64,000 nucleotides of DNA from Achaetomiella virescens (Eukaryota; Ascomycota; Sordariomycetes; Sordariales; Chaetomiaceae): assembly GCA_031001845.1 (NCBI GenBank), contig JARNGD010000065.1:122732-186731 (forward strand), written 5' to 3'. Under the pieces are notes generated by a model. It saw nothing but the letters and a program-made list of their open reading frames with translations, was not told where the DNA came from and did not search any database. Position 1 is the first letter of the stretch; each line of letters begins with the position of its first letter. Below are positions 1-11,941 of this stretch, piece by piece. The position numbers and the translations under genes were made by a program.

Positions 1-1080
1 AGGGCGCCAGAACAATTGGTCGACAGTGGACCCAGCAGCGGTCGGGGTGATAACGCAGGGGCCTAGCATGGGGGCCACTCACGTGATGCTTGTTCGGTGT
101 GTCAAGGTGTGGCTTGTCTGGCTTGCAGCAATGGCGGAGACACTTGAAATCGACCTAAAATGGAGGGGCTTCGAAACCGTGGGAACTGCTTACTGAAAGG
201 AGATCGAGAGCCAGCAGGACCTGCAAGACTTGTTTCAGTTCTGGCAGGGTCGCGACGTCCCGAGGAACTGTGGCTTTGAGTCTCGGCAAGCTCGTGACAC
301 TGGTCGGTGACGCGAGCCACACCGAAGGGCAGCTGGCAACGGTCAGGCAGCCTGGGCAGGCGACCTCGTCACGTTGAGACCTGGTGTCTCGCTCCTTGCA
401 CTCACTGCCCGGAGAAGCCTGCACCAACAGCCAGTTCCAGGTGTCAGTCCCAGCTCGCCTGGGCAGCTTGGATCTTTTCCTCCTTTTCCAAAGCTGGTTA
501 CATTGTACTTCTGCCCTCAAATGTTGCATCTGGATTGCGGATTCCTTGCATTGCCTTGACCCTGCTTTTGGACGTGTTCTTTGCATCTCATCTCTCAAGA
601 CATGGCTTTTAAGAGAGCACGCCAACCGCCAGACCATCAGGGCGGTTTGTCACTTGCCTATGTGATGTTGTGGTTACGGGGGCGATTTTTGGAGCGATGA
701 AGACAACAGAGCCCCTTATCAATAGAGACAGAACTACCATGATGGGCTTTGCACTCCATCAACTGGAACTGAAGGCCAAGATATCGACTTATCGGGCATA
801 GCAGCTTTTGGGGGCACCGACTTGGGAGAAATCCAATACTGACATCATCCCGGCGCCAACCGTCACGGCCCCCCCAACAAACACTACACCACACCAGCCA
901 ACCCGATCGAGCGCAAACTTTTGCAGTCAGCCAGCCAATTCCTTGCCGAAGCCCGAGGGGGGAGGGCAGCACTCCGCATCGACAGCCATGTCTGCGCCGG
1001 CGAGGATCCTGCGCTCTCCTTCGCTAGGGAGCTCAGTGCGGGCATCCACGCCATCAGAATGCAGCTCTGTACCACCATGG
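1..1080. other. no supported gene at window start
   Basis: Short open frames exist on both strands, but none shows a recognisable domain, a convincing start or paired splice sites. The last part may hold the promoter and 5' leader of the conserved gene that follows. Confidence 0.5.
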
Positions 1081-1097
1081 AGACCCTTGGCAATTGA

Positions 1098-2189
1098 GCA
1101 GCGGCAGCAGTCCCGAGCTGTGACCCCGCCCCGCAGTATCTCTCAACAACCACCCGCCCATCACGACCCTCCCACCCACCATCCTCACCCAGGAGAAGCC
1201 TCTCGAGCCTCCAACTAGAAGGCGCCACCATCAGCACTACTCCAAAACCTCAGCTCCCCGGAGTCTGGTTCACCGCCCACCCACCACTACTCTCGCTCTC
1301 TTCCGAACAAGCAAACTCCAACAAGCCCCCAGACGAGCGCAAGCTCAAGCTGGGTAAGAGTAAGCCCCCTTTCCCTTCGCCTCCGTTTCTCCGCTCTCAC
1401 CACTCACTTTGACTAACACGGCCTTTCCTCCCCCAAAAACCAGCCCTCCGAATCCTCCAACCCCGCCTCCCAACTCTTCTCCAGGCCCCTCCCGCAAGAA
1501 ATCCTCTCCCCGCGCATCACCCTCCACCTCTTCCCGTCGACCCACCCGCACCTGCCCACCGTCACGGGCCGCGTCGCATACATCGCCGCGCTGTGGTCGA
1601 GCCCGATCGCGTGGAACCGCGTCCCGCTTGTGGGGAACGTTCGGCTGGAGATTTTGTCAGAGAGGATGGTGGACAACCCCAGCGGCATGTATTACGCCAC
1701 GCTGCCCGAGGGGAGGAGGCCCGAGGGGGCGGTGGGGGAGCAGCTTGTTGTGCGGTGGAGGACGGTAGGGGGAGGGGGCGCGCTGGCGAGGTTGGGGAAG
1801 GGGCTGTTGGGACTGGGCGGAGGGAATGGGAAGGGGAAGAAGGCAAGGGGGAAAGCGTTGGGTGTGTGGGGTGAGGAGAAAGAGGGAGGAGGAATAAGAG
1901 AGGCGAAGGGAGTGGTAGGAGGGAAAGAGGACGGCGAGACGGAGGTGAAAGCTCCGGTGGGAACGGCAATGCCGGCGAGGTCGACCAGCAAAGAGTTTAC
2001 GGGTTTGTTTTCTTTGACTTTGACAGCGAAGGGAGGATACTGAGCCATACGATTGAGCATGTGCAGGAAGGTGGGCAGTGGGAGAAAGGGGTAGGTGCGA
2101 AGGTGGTCGGTCTGACCGATTGGTTGCTGGGTGGGATAAAGGGGGGAGATGCGCCGTGTCCTGCTTTTGCGAGGAAGGGGAGGTCGTGA
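1098..2189 (+). CDS. conserved ascomycete protein of unknown function (frame-broken)
   Basis: Exon 1 reads up to 1353 (ending around DERKLKL). A 90-nt intron with GTAAG donor at 1354 and CAG acceptor at 1443 joins it to exon 2 in frame (ALRILQPRLPTLLQAP). The reading then needs a one-base shift near 1489 to continue as PQEILSPRITLHLFPSTHPH and VTGRVAYIAALWSSPIAWNR. A glycine/lysine/glutamate-rich stretch covers about 1780-1950. A second shift or unrecognised intron leads to the C-terminus, FFDFDSEGRILSHTIEHVQE and VVGLTDWLLGGIKGG, stopping at 2189. I recognise the mosaic as a protein widely conserved in filamentous ascomycetes but know no function. The start is uncertain: no ATG lies in frame just upstream of the exon, so 1098 marks the open frame after the last stop, not a start codon. 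Confidence 0.6.
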
Positions 2190-2568
2190 CGGTGGATTTT
2201 TTTTTTTTTTTTCGGCCAGCAGATGCTGCGTGTACAATACGCCGGGGTGATGGGGGGACTCTCGACGACATGACATATGGCGCTGGAGACGGAGGGAATT
2301 TGTTTTATCGTTGTACCAGCACCTCACATGGATCAGGTACAGGCACAGGCGCTGGGAGTTGGGACTCGTATCCGTGAAGCTCAACGACACCCTCCTCGTT
2401 CATAACGCAACCTTATTTTTTTTTCTAAGTTTTGTAATATTATCCGAAAATCACCAAGCCAAATAACTCAAAGTCAAAACAAACGAGCAGCAAGCAGCTT
2501 CCGGATCATGTGCGGTACGCCAACAGCCACTCCTGGATTCACCAAGGGCAGCCGTCAGGACGCTCACT
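2190..2568. other. convergent intergenic region with T16 run
   Basis: Shared 3' region between two convergent genes. It contains a 16-base T run at 2197-2212 and AT-rich sequence around 2405-2480, which suits 3' UTRs and polyadenylation signals. No gene is seen. Confidence 0.5.
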
Positions 2569-3637
2569 TTACACGCGCACGGTCGTATCCCCGCCCATCT
2601 CGCCGCTCAATTCTCGTGACGTGGGCCCTCGGCGCTGGGCGCCGGCCGGAGCTTCGACGGAGGCGGGCCCGGCCGCGTCATACACCTTGCCGTTGGCGCC
2701 GCCCTTGGCATGTCCCTTGCCGCCGAAGCCTGCAGCCTGCAGCGCCTCGACGTATGAGACGAGGGCGAGACGCGCCGCCTCGACGACCTTCTCGGCGTGG
2801 GCGAGGGCGTCGCGGAGGGCCTGGACGGTCTGGTCCGCGGTCTCGGAGACGGCGGCAGTATGGCCGTTGGGGGTGGTGGGGGTGCCGTTGGCGGCAGGCT
2901 TGACAGCACCGTTCTCAGACGCCGACTTGACGCCCTTGCCGTTGACGACACCGCCACTGACCTGCTTGACGCCCTTCTCGCGCTCCTCCAGCAGCTCGCG
3001 GATGTGGGCGTTGAGCCACAGCCCTTCGAGTTGGGCGGGCGTCATGTCGCGGGCGCCGGCGATGCGGCCGCGGCAGGTCAGCGTGCCGCAGAGGCAGTCG
3101 AAGGGCTGCGCCATGTGCCACTCGGTGGACGGGTAGAAGAACTGGTAGCGCGTGTTAGGAGAGACGGGCTGGGAGTCGGGGAGGGGAAAAAAAAGAAGGG
3201 GCCGGGGTAGCGTACCGTCAGCTCGTCACCCGGCTTCAGCCCTTTCGGGCCTACGATGACGCTCATGTTGCCCGTGTCAAAGATCTGCAGGGGTTAACAT
3301 CCACACCTTCGTTCCAAGACTCTACCTGCTGTTGAAGCAGGCAGTATATCTTCCAGACAACCCCGGGTACGGAACTGACAAGAGACGGCTCGCACGAGTG
3401 GTTGATGTACAGCAGGTCGCTGTTGAGGTCCAAGTGCCTGTCACGGCCCATCTGGACGGTCGCATACGTGACCTCAGTGGTCTCGGTGCACGGCGGGAAC
3501 TCAAGCTTGGCGAAGAGGGCAAACGGCGGCAGGGTCACCTTGGAGATGCTCTTGGTGGTGAACTCGGCCTCGTTGACGATGACCTCCTGGACGTCGGGGT
3601 GGGAGGGCTGCACCCAGTGCGGCTTGATGGGAGCCAT
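2569..3637 (-). CDS. SET domain-containing protein, small atypical type
   Basis: Three exons join in frame without any correction: 3637-3326, 3284-3216 and 3141-2569, giving about 317 residues. The SET signature NHSCEPS lies at about residues 79-85. A GDELTFFYPSTEW-type segment is restored exactly across the second intron. It is followed by a post-SET-like cysteine set (C-x-C-G-x3-C-R-G). The C-terminus is Ala/Gly-rich with a short predicted helix. SET proteins usually methylate lysine using S-adenosylmethionine. However, the N-terminal GxG motif expected for cofactor binding is not obvious here, so catalytic activity is uncertain. The first intron would be only 41 nt as modelled; a donor farther upstream (near 3360) is a plausible alternative. 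The start is the Met of MAPIKPHW, preferred over an upstream in-frame Met at 3700 because similarity seems to begin there. Confidence 0.75.
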
Positions 3638-4945
3638 TGTGACGGTATGGGGATGGGTTGCGTCTTGTGTTTCAAAGAGAACAACGTCGACCGAGAGCAA
3701 TGGCTGGCGATAGTCGTGTGGTTCGCCTTCAATTGGGGGTGCGTTTGGTGGTTGCGGTGTAGGACCTAGTGTTCAGCCGATGAGGCGCGTGAGACAGAAA
3801 GGAACAAAGACAAGACGTCAGAATCCACGATCAACTCCGCTTCTTATGGAGGACCCCAGGACCCAGGTTCCATGTTCCCCCTCACATTCGACACGGTTAC
3901 CATGTCACTCAGTTCGGCCTTGCTCGGCTACGAGGAACCGCGGAGCGGGACGCATCGCATTTGACAACGCGCGATTTCACACGACGTCCACACGACGCAA
4001 GGCGCAGCTCGCAACACGCTACGCTTTCCTCTCGCCCATCGCACCCCGTCCTCCCGCCGTCACGTCCCATTGCTGCTCCATTTTGCTCCATCCTGGTGCC
4101 AATTGCTCGATCCGGCCCGAGGCCCACCCAAAAAGCCTCATCTCCTGACGGGTGCCCGCGGGCCAAAAACCCGCACCTTGGATCGAGATGGTGTTCGGCA
4201 TGTGCCTAGGCACACGATGGAGATGGCGGGGTTAGTCTGTCTGGCGTTTGCAATTAGAATGGTGGGGCTCTGCCGCTTCGAAGAAGTGGATGCGGTGGGT
4301 CGGCAAAAAGCGCCGCGCTCACCAATCACAGCGAGCCTCAACCCCAAAGCAGGCCAAAAGGAAGTGAAGGCACAGCATCACCTGGGGACCCTTCACAACA
4401 CAGCGCAGCAGTCCGCACACCATCGGTACGGCATATCCGCGCACAGGTCCATTCCACTGACCGGGACGGTGGGCAGTGATGAGGGTGTCGAGCATGTTGT
4501 GCAATCTGCCGGGTAGGATGCTGGGCAACTTCAGCTTCAGCAGCACTCGCTCAGCTGGAAGTCCGGATCCTGGCAATTCAGTGTCTGGCGTCTCCCCCGT
4601 GAGAAGCTCACTCCCCGCATCGAGCCCTGCTTGAACCCCCCGCCGTTGGCTCAACTCAACACCAACTGACTATGTAAGAATTGCCAAGTCCCTCAAGAGA
4701 CACCAAAGGCGCGGGATGTCAGGATGTTTCCCTCATCTTGCTCACCTAATGGGCAAGCCATCCCCGCAAACCACCAACTACTGTGGTCGCGTGCAAAAAG
4801 AAAACCCCCAAGTCAGGTACCTGTGGGGCACAACAATCCACGCGTTTTGACCAATAGGCTGAACACACCCAATTTTCCACTTTAACCTCCTTTTCGATAG
4901 AATCGACCTTCAACTTGCAGCAGTATAGTACGTAGTACTACAACA
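3638..4945. other. intergenic region upstream of SET gene and transposase
   Basis: About 1.3 kb with only short, unrecognised open frames. It should contain the SET gene promoter (minus strand) and the unidentified left end of the Tc1-like element. A GGTACC-containing stretch near 4816 was compared with the right flank, but no clear terminal inverted repeat could be aligned. Confidence 0.5.
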
Positions 4946-5999
4946 ATGGCGCGGCCAAAGGGATCCAGCGGCACTAAACAGCTTACTACCGAAGAGCGTC
5001 AGCGAGTTCGGGTTCTATATTTCGATGCCAGCAAAAGCCAAGCCGAGATCCAGAGGATCACTGGCTACACCAAAGCGCAGATCCGGACGGCTATTCGCGC
5101 TCGCGACGCCACTGCTGGGCGGAGCACTGGCCGGCCACGGACGTTAACACTAGAGCAAGAAAAGGAGCTTGTTCAATATGTCGTTTCCAGCAAGAAAACC
5201 CGTCGAATGGGCTTCCTCGAGCTCTCAACAATCATCTTCGCTGGGGTCTTCGGCATGTGGGTGATCAAGCACGCCCTTTATCGCCTGGGCTTCCGCCGAC
5301 GAGTTGCCCGGAAGAAGCCACCGATTACCGAACGAACCCGGCAGCTCCGAGAGACCTGGGCTAAAGAGCATGAACATTGGACCCCTGAGCAGTGGGCAAA
5401 GATCCTTTGGACCGACGAGACCTGGGTTACTGGTGGCCCGCATAGGAAGCAGTATGTAACCCGGCGTCAAGGCGAGGAGTGGGATCCTACTTGCATTGTG
5501 GAAAAGCATCAACGCAAGGGGGGCTGGATGTTCTGGGGTTGCTTCTCTGGCTTAGGCAAAGGCCCTGGGATCTTCTGGGAAAAGGATTGGGGAAAGATCA
5601 ACGCTGAGACCTACCGCGCACATACTGCCTGTGATTCATGGCTGGGTACAGTTGTGTAAGGCACAACTTGGCGAGGATCTGATCCTGATGCAAGACGGCG
5701 CTCCAGGGCATGCAGCTGCAGAGACCAGGGAAGATCTCCGCGAGCGAGGTATCATTGTGATGGAGTGGCCACCCTTTTCACCGGACTTGAACCCTATTGA
5801 GTCTTGTTGGAATTGGATGAAGGACTGGATCGAAGACCGGTATGGCCTTGAAGAAAAGCCCTCGTACGATAAGCTGCGCCAGTATGTCAATGAGGCTTGG
5901 GAGGCACTACCAGACGACTACTTGAAGGAGCTGTTGGCCTCGATGCCAGATCGGTGCAAAGCGGTAATTGCAGCTAAGGGGATGCATACAAAATATTAG
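4946..5999 (+). mobile_element. Tc1/mariner transposon, DD34E transposase with one frameshift
   Basis: The transposase starts at ATG 4946 (MARPKGSSGTK). An N-terminal helix-turn-helix region (EERQRVRVLYFDASKSQAEI) is followed by a GRP linker (STGRPRT) and then the catalytic domain. The acidic triad is visible: first Asp in ILWTDETW, second Asp in LMQDGAPGH and Glu in SPDLNPIES. Exactly 34 residues separate the second Asp from the Glu, the DD34E spacing of the Tc1 group. The frame shifts once near 5625-5630: frame one ends at 5659, but similarity continues in the next frame as ILPVIHGWVQL to the stop at 5999. Restoring one base would give a single protein of about 350 residues. Terminal inverted repeats and TA target duplications were not found by eye. 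The sequence shows no stop codons of the type expected from repeat-induced point mutation. Confidence 0.85.
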
Positions 6000-6499
6000 C
6001 TAGCTATTTAGTGTATTTACTGTATAGGGAGTGGATATTCTGCCCTCGGCTGGCGTGGGTACCCCGCATGGAGCTTTTCATTACCCATCATACTAAGTAG
6101 AAAAAATATGGTGATGTCTGGTGATGGTTGACCAACCAGGCCGAGACACATGCAATGGGGAGCTTTCCGTCCGTTCCGCGTCCATGCCACCGTCCTCCTT
6201 CACTTCTGCCGTTGGCTCCGCGAAGCAGGCAAGTAAGCAAACCTTAACCGCGAACCGAGGATCTGGATTTCTCCGTACCGGCACTTTGCAGGACGCACAG
6301 TCAACAAGGCCGAACCACATCCACGCCAGTCCGCATCCGATCGACTGACTAACATAACACCAATTACCCCTGAATAGAGTCTGCGAGACTGGTCCGCTGC
6401 ACGGCATGTGGAAACCGCCCATAAATTTTCTCACCCTACATTGCGAGCCTGCTGCTCGGTCCCGAGACAAGACCGTGCGTAACTAACTGGCGATCCTGC
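6000..6499. other. flank between transposon and TRK remnant
   Basis: About 500 bases with no gene. It should contain the right end of the Tc1-like element. If the adjacent TRK gene was once complete, its N-terminal membrane segments would be expected here, but no matching hydrophobic frame is seen. Confidence 0.45.
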
Positions 6500-8640
6500 A
6501 GATGCATGGATGGTCTTTGCTGGCCTGCTCGCCCTGGTAGTCGTCTACCCCTACGGCAACGTCTCGACCATCGACACCTGGTTCTTCGGCGCCAGTGCCT
6601 CGGCCGAGTCCGGGCTCAACGGGTATGTCGAATGCCTACCACATTTTCAATATACCCATTAACGGACTCGATGGTGGCAGGGTCGAAGTAAAGGACCTCA
6701 AGACCTACCAGCAGGTTTATATCTATATCATCCCCATGATCACCAACCTCGGCATTCATCAACATCGTCGTCGTTGCTGCCCGCCGGTTGTGGTATGAGA
6801 AGCGTTTCAAGGCGGCTTGGTATGTCTAGCCTTCTCGTGTACCATCAGACCCGGTACTGACATCTGTTCCCAGCTGCTTCTCCCAAAAGGCCGACTCAGA
6901 CGCTGGACGTCGAAGCTCGTGGTGCGGCCCCCCCGGCCCCCCCCACAAAAACAAACCACCCCAACCCAACCACAGTAAGCATGGAGACGATGTTGAAGAT
7001 GTGGCCGAATTGCATTACGACGGCAATTGCTTTGGTCGTTGACAATCCCCAGAGCCAAGGGGAAGGGACCCGCCGACAGGCTTGTTCCTGGGGAACCCGC
7101 ATCACATTTGACAAGGATGCCCGGAACCGCGTCCTGATTCGACACTGTTACATCCCGCCGCCCAAGGCTCGTGATGAAGACCACTTCTTTGTCGAGAAGA
7201 ACTCCGGTCATGAGCATGACAAAGACGTTAAGCGAACCTTGTGTTGAGCGATCTCGCCGCCTTTTGACTTTACAAGCTCACGCACGGGGACCGGGAACGC
7301 CTAGGCGGTATCGAGTACCGCGCGCTGAAGCTGCTGCTGAAGATTTTCTGGTCCCATGTCGATATAGTCCCCCCTCCATTCTGAAAAAGACTGACGCACC
7401 GAGCAGGCCATTTGTTAGGGCTCCATCTGTTTGGGGTGATCTGCTTGCTGCCGTAGATTCATAATTCGCCGTCGAAATACACGGATGGCTTGCGGAGTGC
7501 GCGCAGGACAAGACCGGTGGACCTTGATACTGAAGGGTGGTGAGAAAAGGCTCAGGGACTTGTTGTCAGGGCCTTCTACTCCGCCCAGACCGTGGTCAAC
7601 AACCTCGGCTTCACCCTGACGACCGGCTCGATGATCACTTCAGGGACGCCACCTTGCCCATGCTGGTCATGACCTTCCTCGCCTACAGAGGCGAAACCTT
7701 TCACCCCTGCTTCCTGCGGCTGGTCATCTGGATCATGCACAAAGTGGTCCCGAAGGAGTCGTCTGCGAGGAGACGCTTCGCTTCCTGCTGGGCTACCCGC
7801 GGCGTTGTTTCTGCTGCTCTTTGCTGCTCTTCGCTGTTCCCTAGCCGGCCGACCTGGCTCCTCGCCGGGATCCTCTTCCCATTAAACTTTATTGACGTGC
7901 TCCTGATCATCATCCTTAATCTTGACAACCCGACCGTCAACGACCTGCCGATGGTCCTAGGATCCTGCGGCGCTCTTCCAGACTGCCTCGTCCCGGCACA
8001 CCGGAACGACAACGCCAGCCTCGCTCAGGTCAACACTGCCTTGCAGTTCAGCCTGATCGTGATGATGTACATCGTCATCTCCCCGACTGCTATCAGCATC
8101 CTATTGTCGAATCCGTGCGAGGAGCGGGCGCTGGGCATGTACGAGCACGAGGTGATTCCGGACGAGTCGAATGGCAAGTCGTACGTCATGATGCACATCC
8201 GCAACCAACTTAGTTTTGATCTGTGGTACATCTTCCTGGGGCCGTTCTTCATCTGCGTCCCCGAATCGGCCAGGATCGCTGATGTTAATGAGCCTGTCAG
8301 TGACCCTGATGACAAACCCTCTGGTTTAGCAAGCGGTATCGTGGTGCCAACAGTGGACAATCAGTCCTTCCCGCCGTTCTTGGTCATGTCCGAGGTCGTT
8401 TCGGCGTAAGGTGTGCCCCAAATTCTTGGATAACCAGACATGGGCAAGCTGACGAGTCAGCAGCGCCAACGTCCGTCTCTCCCCCTTGGCCATCCCAGCG
8501 TCATGACCTCGCTGTCCGGGCAGTTCGCTACCTTCAGCAAGACCGTCATCTATATCATGAAGATCCCAAGCCGTCACCACGGGCTGCCGTACGCCGGGCC
8601 GGGCTGTCATCCTACCAGGCGACCGTGACGACCAATGCCA
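6500..8640 (+). pseudogene. decayed TRK/TrkH-type potassium transporter
   Basis: Fragments of a fungal TRK potassium uptake transporter appear in collinear order but in changing frames. These are WMVFAGLLALVVVYPYGNVS and a SASAESGLNG segment (about 6507-6620); VEVKDLKTYQQVYIYIIPMI after an apparently intact intron (GTATGT...GGCAG); a cytoplasmic part with RITFDKDARN and YIPPPKARDE (about 7100-7180); GGIEYRALKLLLKI (about 7302-7350); and a longer stretch, 7560-8410, with DATLPMLVMTFLAYRGETF and QLSFDLWYIFLGPFF. The tail is TSLSGQFATFSKTVI and HHGLPYA (about 8505-8600). The N-terminal membrane region is missing and many frames are broken, so no functional transporter is encoded. Introns are retained, so this is not a processed copy. 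It lies directly beside a Tc1-like element. Confidence 0.8.
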
Positions 8641-8799
8641 AGGCAACGGGAGTGCTGATGACACCGAGCTAATCAAAGTCCGCCGCTCGGACGAGAAGCT
8701 CGAGGGCCCGAAGCTGCAAGAGATGAAGCGCGTGTAGCGGGGAGGCGGGACGGGACACGTGGGCATGGTGTGGAAGAAGCTGAGCAGTCTGTCCCCCTG

Positions 8800-11700
8800 T
8801 ATGTCATGCAGTGCTGCTGTCAACGGTGAGTTTGTAATGAAGCTTTTCTGTGGGAGCTTTGCTGTTGGCTGCCGATGTTGAGCCTGCAGTTGAAGCTGAC
8901 AAAATAAAATCCGAAACCTGACCGAGAATGCAACCTTGTTGGCGTCAACTCACCAACAAGGGACACATGCAGAGAGCAGTAGAGCAAGAATTTCTTCTCT
9001 GAGCAACGGCTCCCTGTGTGGTCGGTTGGGGTGAGATGGTGCTGCCTGGGCAATGGGGTCGACCCTGGCCTGGCTCGATCAGCTCGCGGCACACCTTTGA
9101 CGGGAAGAAACCCTCCGGTACGTCTTGAGTACGTGTCGGCGCCGTTCATCGTGCCCGCGCTATTGGTACTACGAGGAAAGTTCCTCGGCGATGGTGCGAG
9201 CCTGGTTGGGTACGAGTGGTGATCGGGAGATCTTCCAGGATGCAGTGGAGTTAAGACGAAATCCAAAAGGATGCGGGCGGAGAATGCCTTCCAGAAACGG
9301 GCTCAGACACCTGAGACAGGGGCACCAGAGGGACGCCAAGCGTCTTGTGGACACGGTTGCAGAAGGCGACGTCAACTGGAAGATAACTGAGGTAGAGGTC
9401 GGAACTGGGATACGGCCCTCTGTCCATCCCACCTCAGGACAGCGAACAAGAACACCTTTTGACTTCCAGATTCCGAGATGCGGTGAACAAAATCTGACTT
9501 GTCACTTCAATGCCGGCCTGATAAGCAAGATGTGGGCCACGCCACCAGAAAAAACGGCCACCCTTTTTGACTCACTCCGGACAAGCAAACGGAAGGGTAC
9601 GGCTGGAGACACACCACCTTCCATCCCTCTCATTTATCTCCTCCAATCCCGCCTCCACCTAAAAGAAGGATGGTCACACGTGGCTCCCGACGGATGACCA
9701 TGAAACATGGCAGTTGCGCCCCTGCCCTGTGGGGGTCAGGGGCATGCCCCATTCCTGATAGTACCGAAGACGGCCGAAGACACATGGAAGGACGAGTGGT
9801 GTGGCAGCCTCCTTTCCAACTCGACGGGCAGCTTCCTGCTTTTGCCTTGGCATCTTTCATCAGAGAAATCTCTGGATAAGTGCAGCAGCAGGATTTCCAG
9901 TATAGCCCGGCCGATCGCCCGTTGGATGAGACAGGAACGGGGGAGCAAGCGATCCTTCGCATGTGCTCTTGGAACCAAAGGTGCCATGCCGGGCCCAGGG
10001 GCAAGCCAGCTCCGGATCTTGATGGCACGCTGCGTTCTCTCCTTAGTTCTCCTGGCTCATCCAGACATTCTCAGTCGTCTTTCGGTAGTCTCGGATCAGC
10101 ATAGTTGGTGGCCTTTCGATTTACACAGAGGTTACGGCGGCTGTCGGATCGGCCGTGAGCGGGGGCTTCCTCGAGAGTATGTCTGCCTTTCGCCTTACTT
10201 ATCTCCTGTCGAACACCAACGTCATATCAGGAATGGTTCCTCAGGCCGAGAGGCCGCCCTGATGGCACGGACCCGCGTATACCATATCGAAGTCTCGGCG
10301 TGCATGGAACTTCTGCACAACAGCTGCAGGTCGAATGGCATACAGGAACCCTTGCAACACACCGTAACGGCCCAGTGAGGCTGAAGGGTGCGTTATAAGA
10401 CCAGCCCTTAATATCTGGGAAGCCTTAGTGCCCACTCTCCGAGACGCACCTGAGCAGCAAGGCATGGGTGAAATCCCTGTTTGGACAGTCAATCGCCAGT
10501 CCTGTCCCAAGGACAATGACCTTCCGCAATCACCAGATTACGGGCTATATCCGTGCGCTCCGAGGGGTGCTCATTATCCCCAGGAATGAAGAGACGTGTC
10601 TCTCGTGTCAGCAGGAAATCTGCGCACCCCGTTTCAACACATCATGTTCGACGACACTCCACCGGAGATCAAACCATCCCAGGAGTGAAATGCCACGTGC
10701 GGCTTCAGCGAGCTCTCAGAGCCACTCTGCTGTCTCCGTCTAGAGGTCATGTCATTAGTCTGGCACAAGCTAAAACCCCTGTCGATTCCGCCGCATGCCA
10801 CAGGCAACATTTGCTCAGGCCTTTATTTTGAGTGGAACGACAGATTAAAGTGGGGGGAGGGTGCCAGCATGTCGAGCATTCGTTTGCTTAAAAGAGAGCC
10901 ATAGCCGTCGTGTAATAGCCGTCGTGTATATATTCGAGGGGGAGGCCAGTCTTACGTTCTCTTTCCTTCTTCCTACGCACAGCAGTATGATCGACTTCTG
11001 AAACCTTGTCAAGCAAGATATCCTCGCTTATACCACAGCTCAAGATCAACGACGTATCCCAGGTTCTGTCCCTATCAAGTCAACCTACCACTCTGGCAGT
11101 CTGGTAACCAAGAGGTGCATTTATTCACGAAGTCCCTGGGTTGCTAGTGGCTTATACGGCTCCAGACCCTTTCGAATATGGTACATCAACGAGTTCCGTC
11201 CTGGTCCATAAACCAGGCTAAGCCCAATCCCAAACCTGAGCCCGCTCCGCCTACACCAAACCCTCCCGAGCCCCCTTTCTAAACCCACGCGCTCCAGAGA
11301 CAGCAAGGTAACGCAGGGGGGGGTGAGGACTGACAACCACACCGCAATATGCCTGCTAAGCGGCGAACGCATTACCCCTGATGAGCATCGGACGGGCCGG
11401 CCCTAGGTGCGCTGGCGCCACCTCGGCAGATGAATATCAAAGACTCGACTGATGGGAGAGAGCAACATGGCGGGCGAACTTTCCGGCAAGGTGTTTCGGA
11501 ACTTTATTCCGGCGTTGGTTGGTCAGTGGGCGCTGATACCACGGTAGGCGGGTGGGAATTGTAGCATTCCAGAGACGGCTTCGTCGGCTGTGTATCACGT
11601 GGGACGGTTGGAACCACATGTATGAGTACTCCTATGATGTCTCTTTCTGTTTCCTTATGTCTTTGCCGGGGGGATGCGGGAGGAGGCAACGGCAGTGTAC

Positions 11701-11941
11701 CAACCATCTCTAGTTTCTGTTTCACCTGAATTCGACCCTTCCACAAGGCAACAGACGGAAGGGCTTATGGGCTTGCTGTAGGATACCCAGCAATCAAACA
11801 ACTTCTTCAGACTACTACTTCCTTTCCTCACCAAACAAAGCCCCCATCACTACTTACTAGTACCAATGTCAGTCACACTGAGCAGAAAATCACCCCAGCA
11901 CGTCCTCTCCCGGTCACGATCTCCTTCTCCGCTATATCTCC
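8800..11941. other. gene-poor stretch
   Basis: About 3.1 kb with open frames up to about 220 codons on both strands. None has a recognisable domain, coherent splice sites or a sequence I could relate to a family. Weakly expressed, fast-evolving genes or relics cannot be excluded. Confidence 0.4.

Noticed and set aside
5600..5660. Programmed ribosomal frameshifting as the explanation for the transposase shift
   Set aside because: No slippery heptamer or downstream structure is evident, and the same kind of break occurs in many unrelated genes in the window.
4810..6075. GGTACC-containing sequences on both sides of the transposase as terminal inverted repeats
   Set aside because: Only a few bases match after reverse-complementing, and no flanking TA duplication was evident.
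9707..10378. 223-codon plus-strand open frame
   Set aside because: No family recognised, composition not distinguishable from non-coding, overlapped by frames on both strands.
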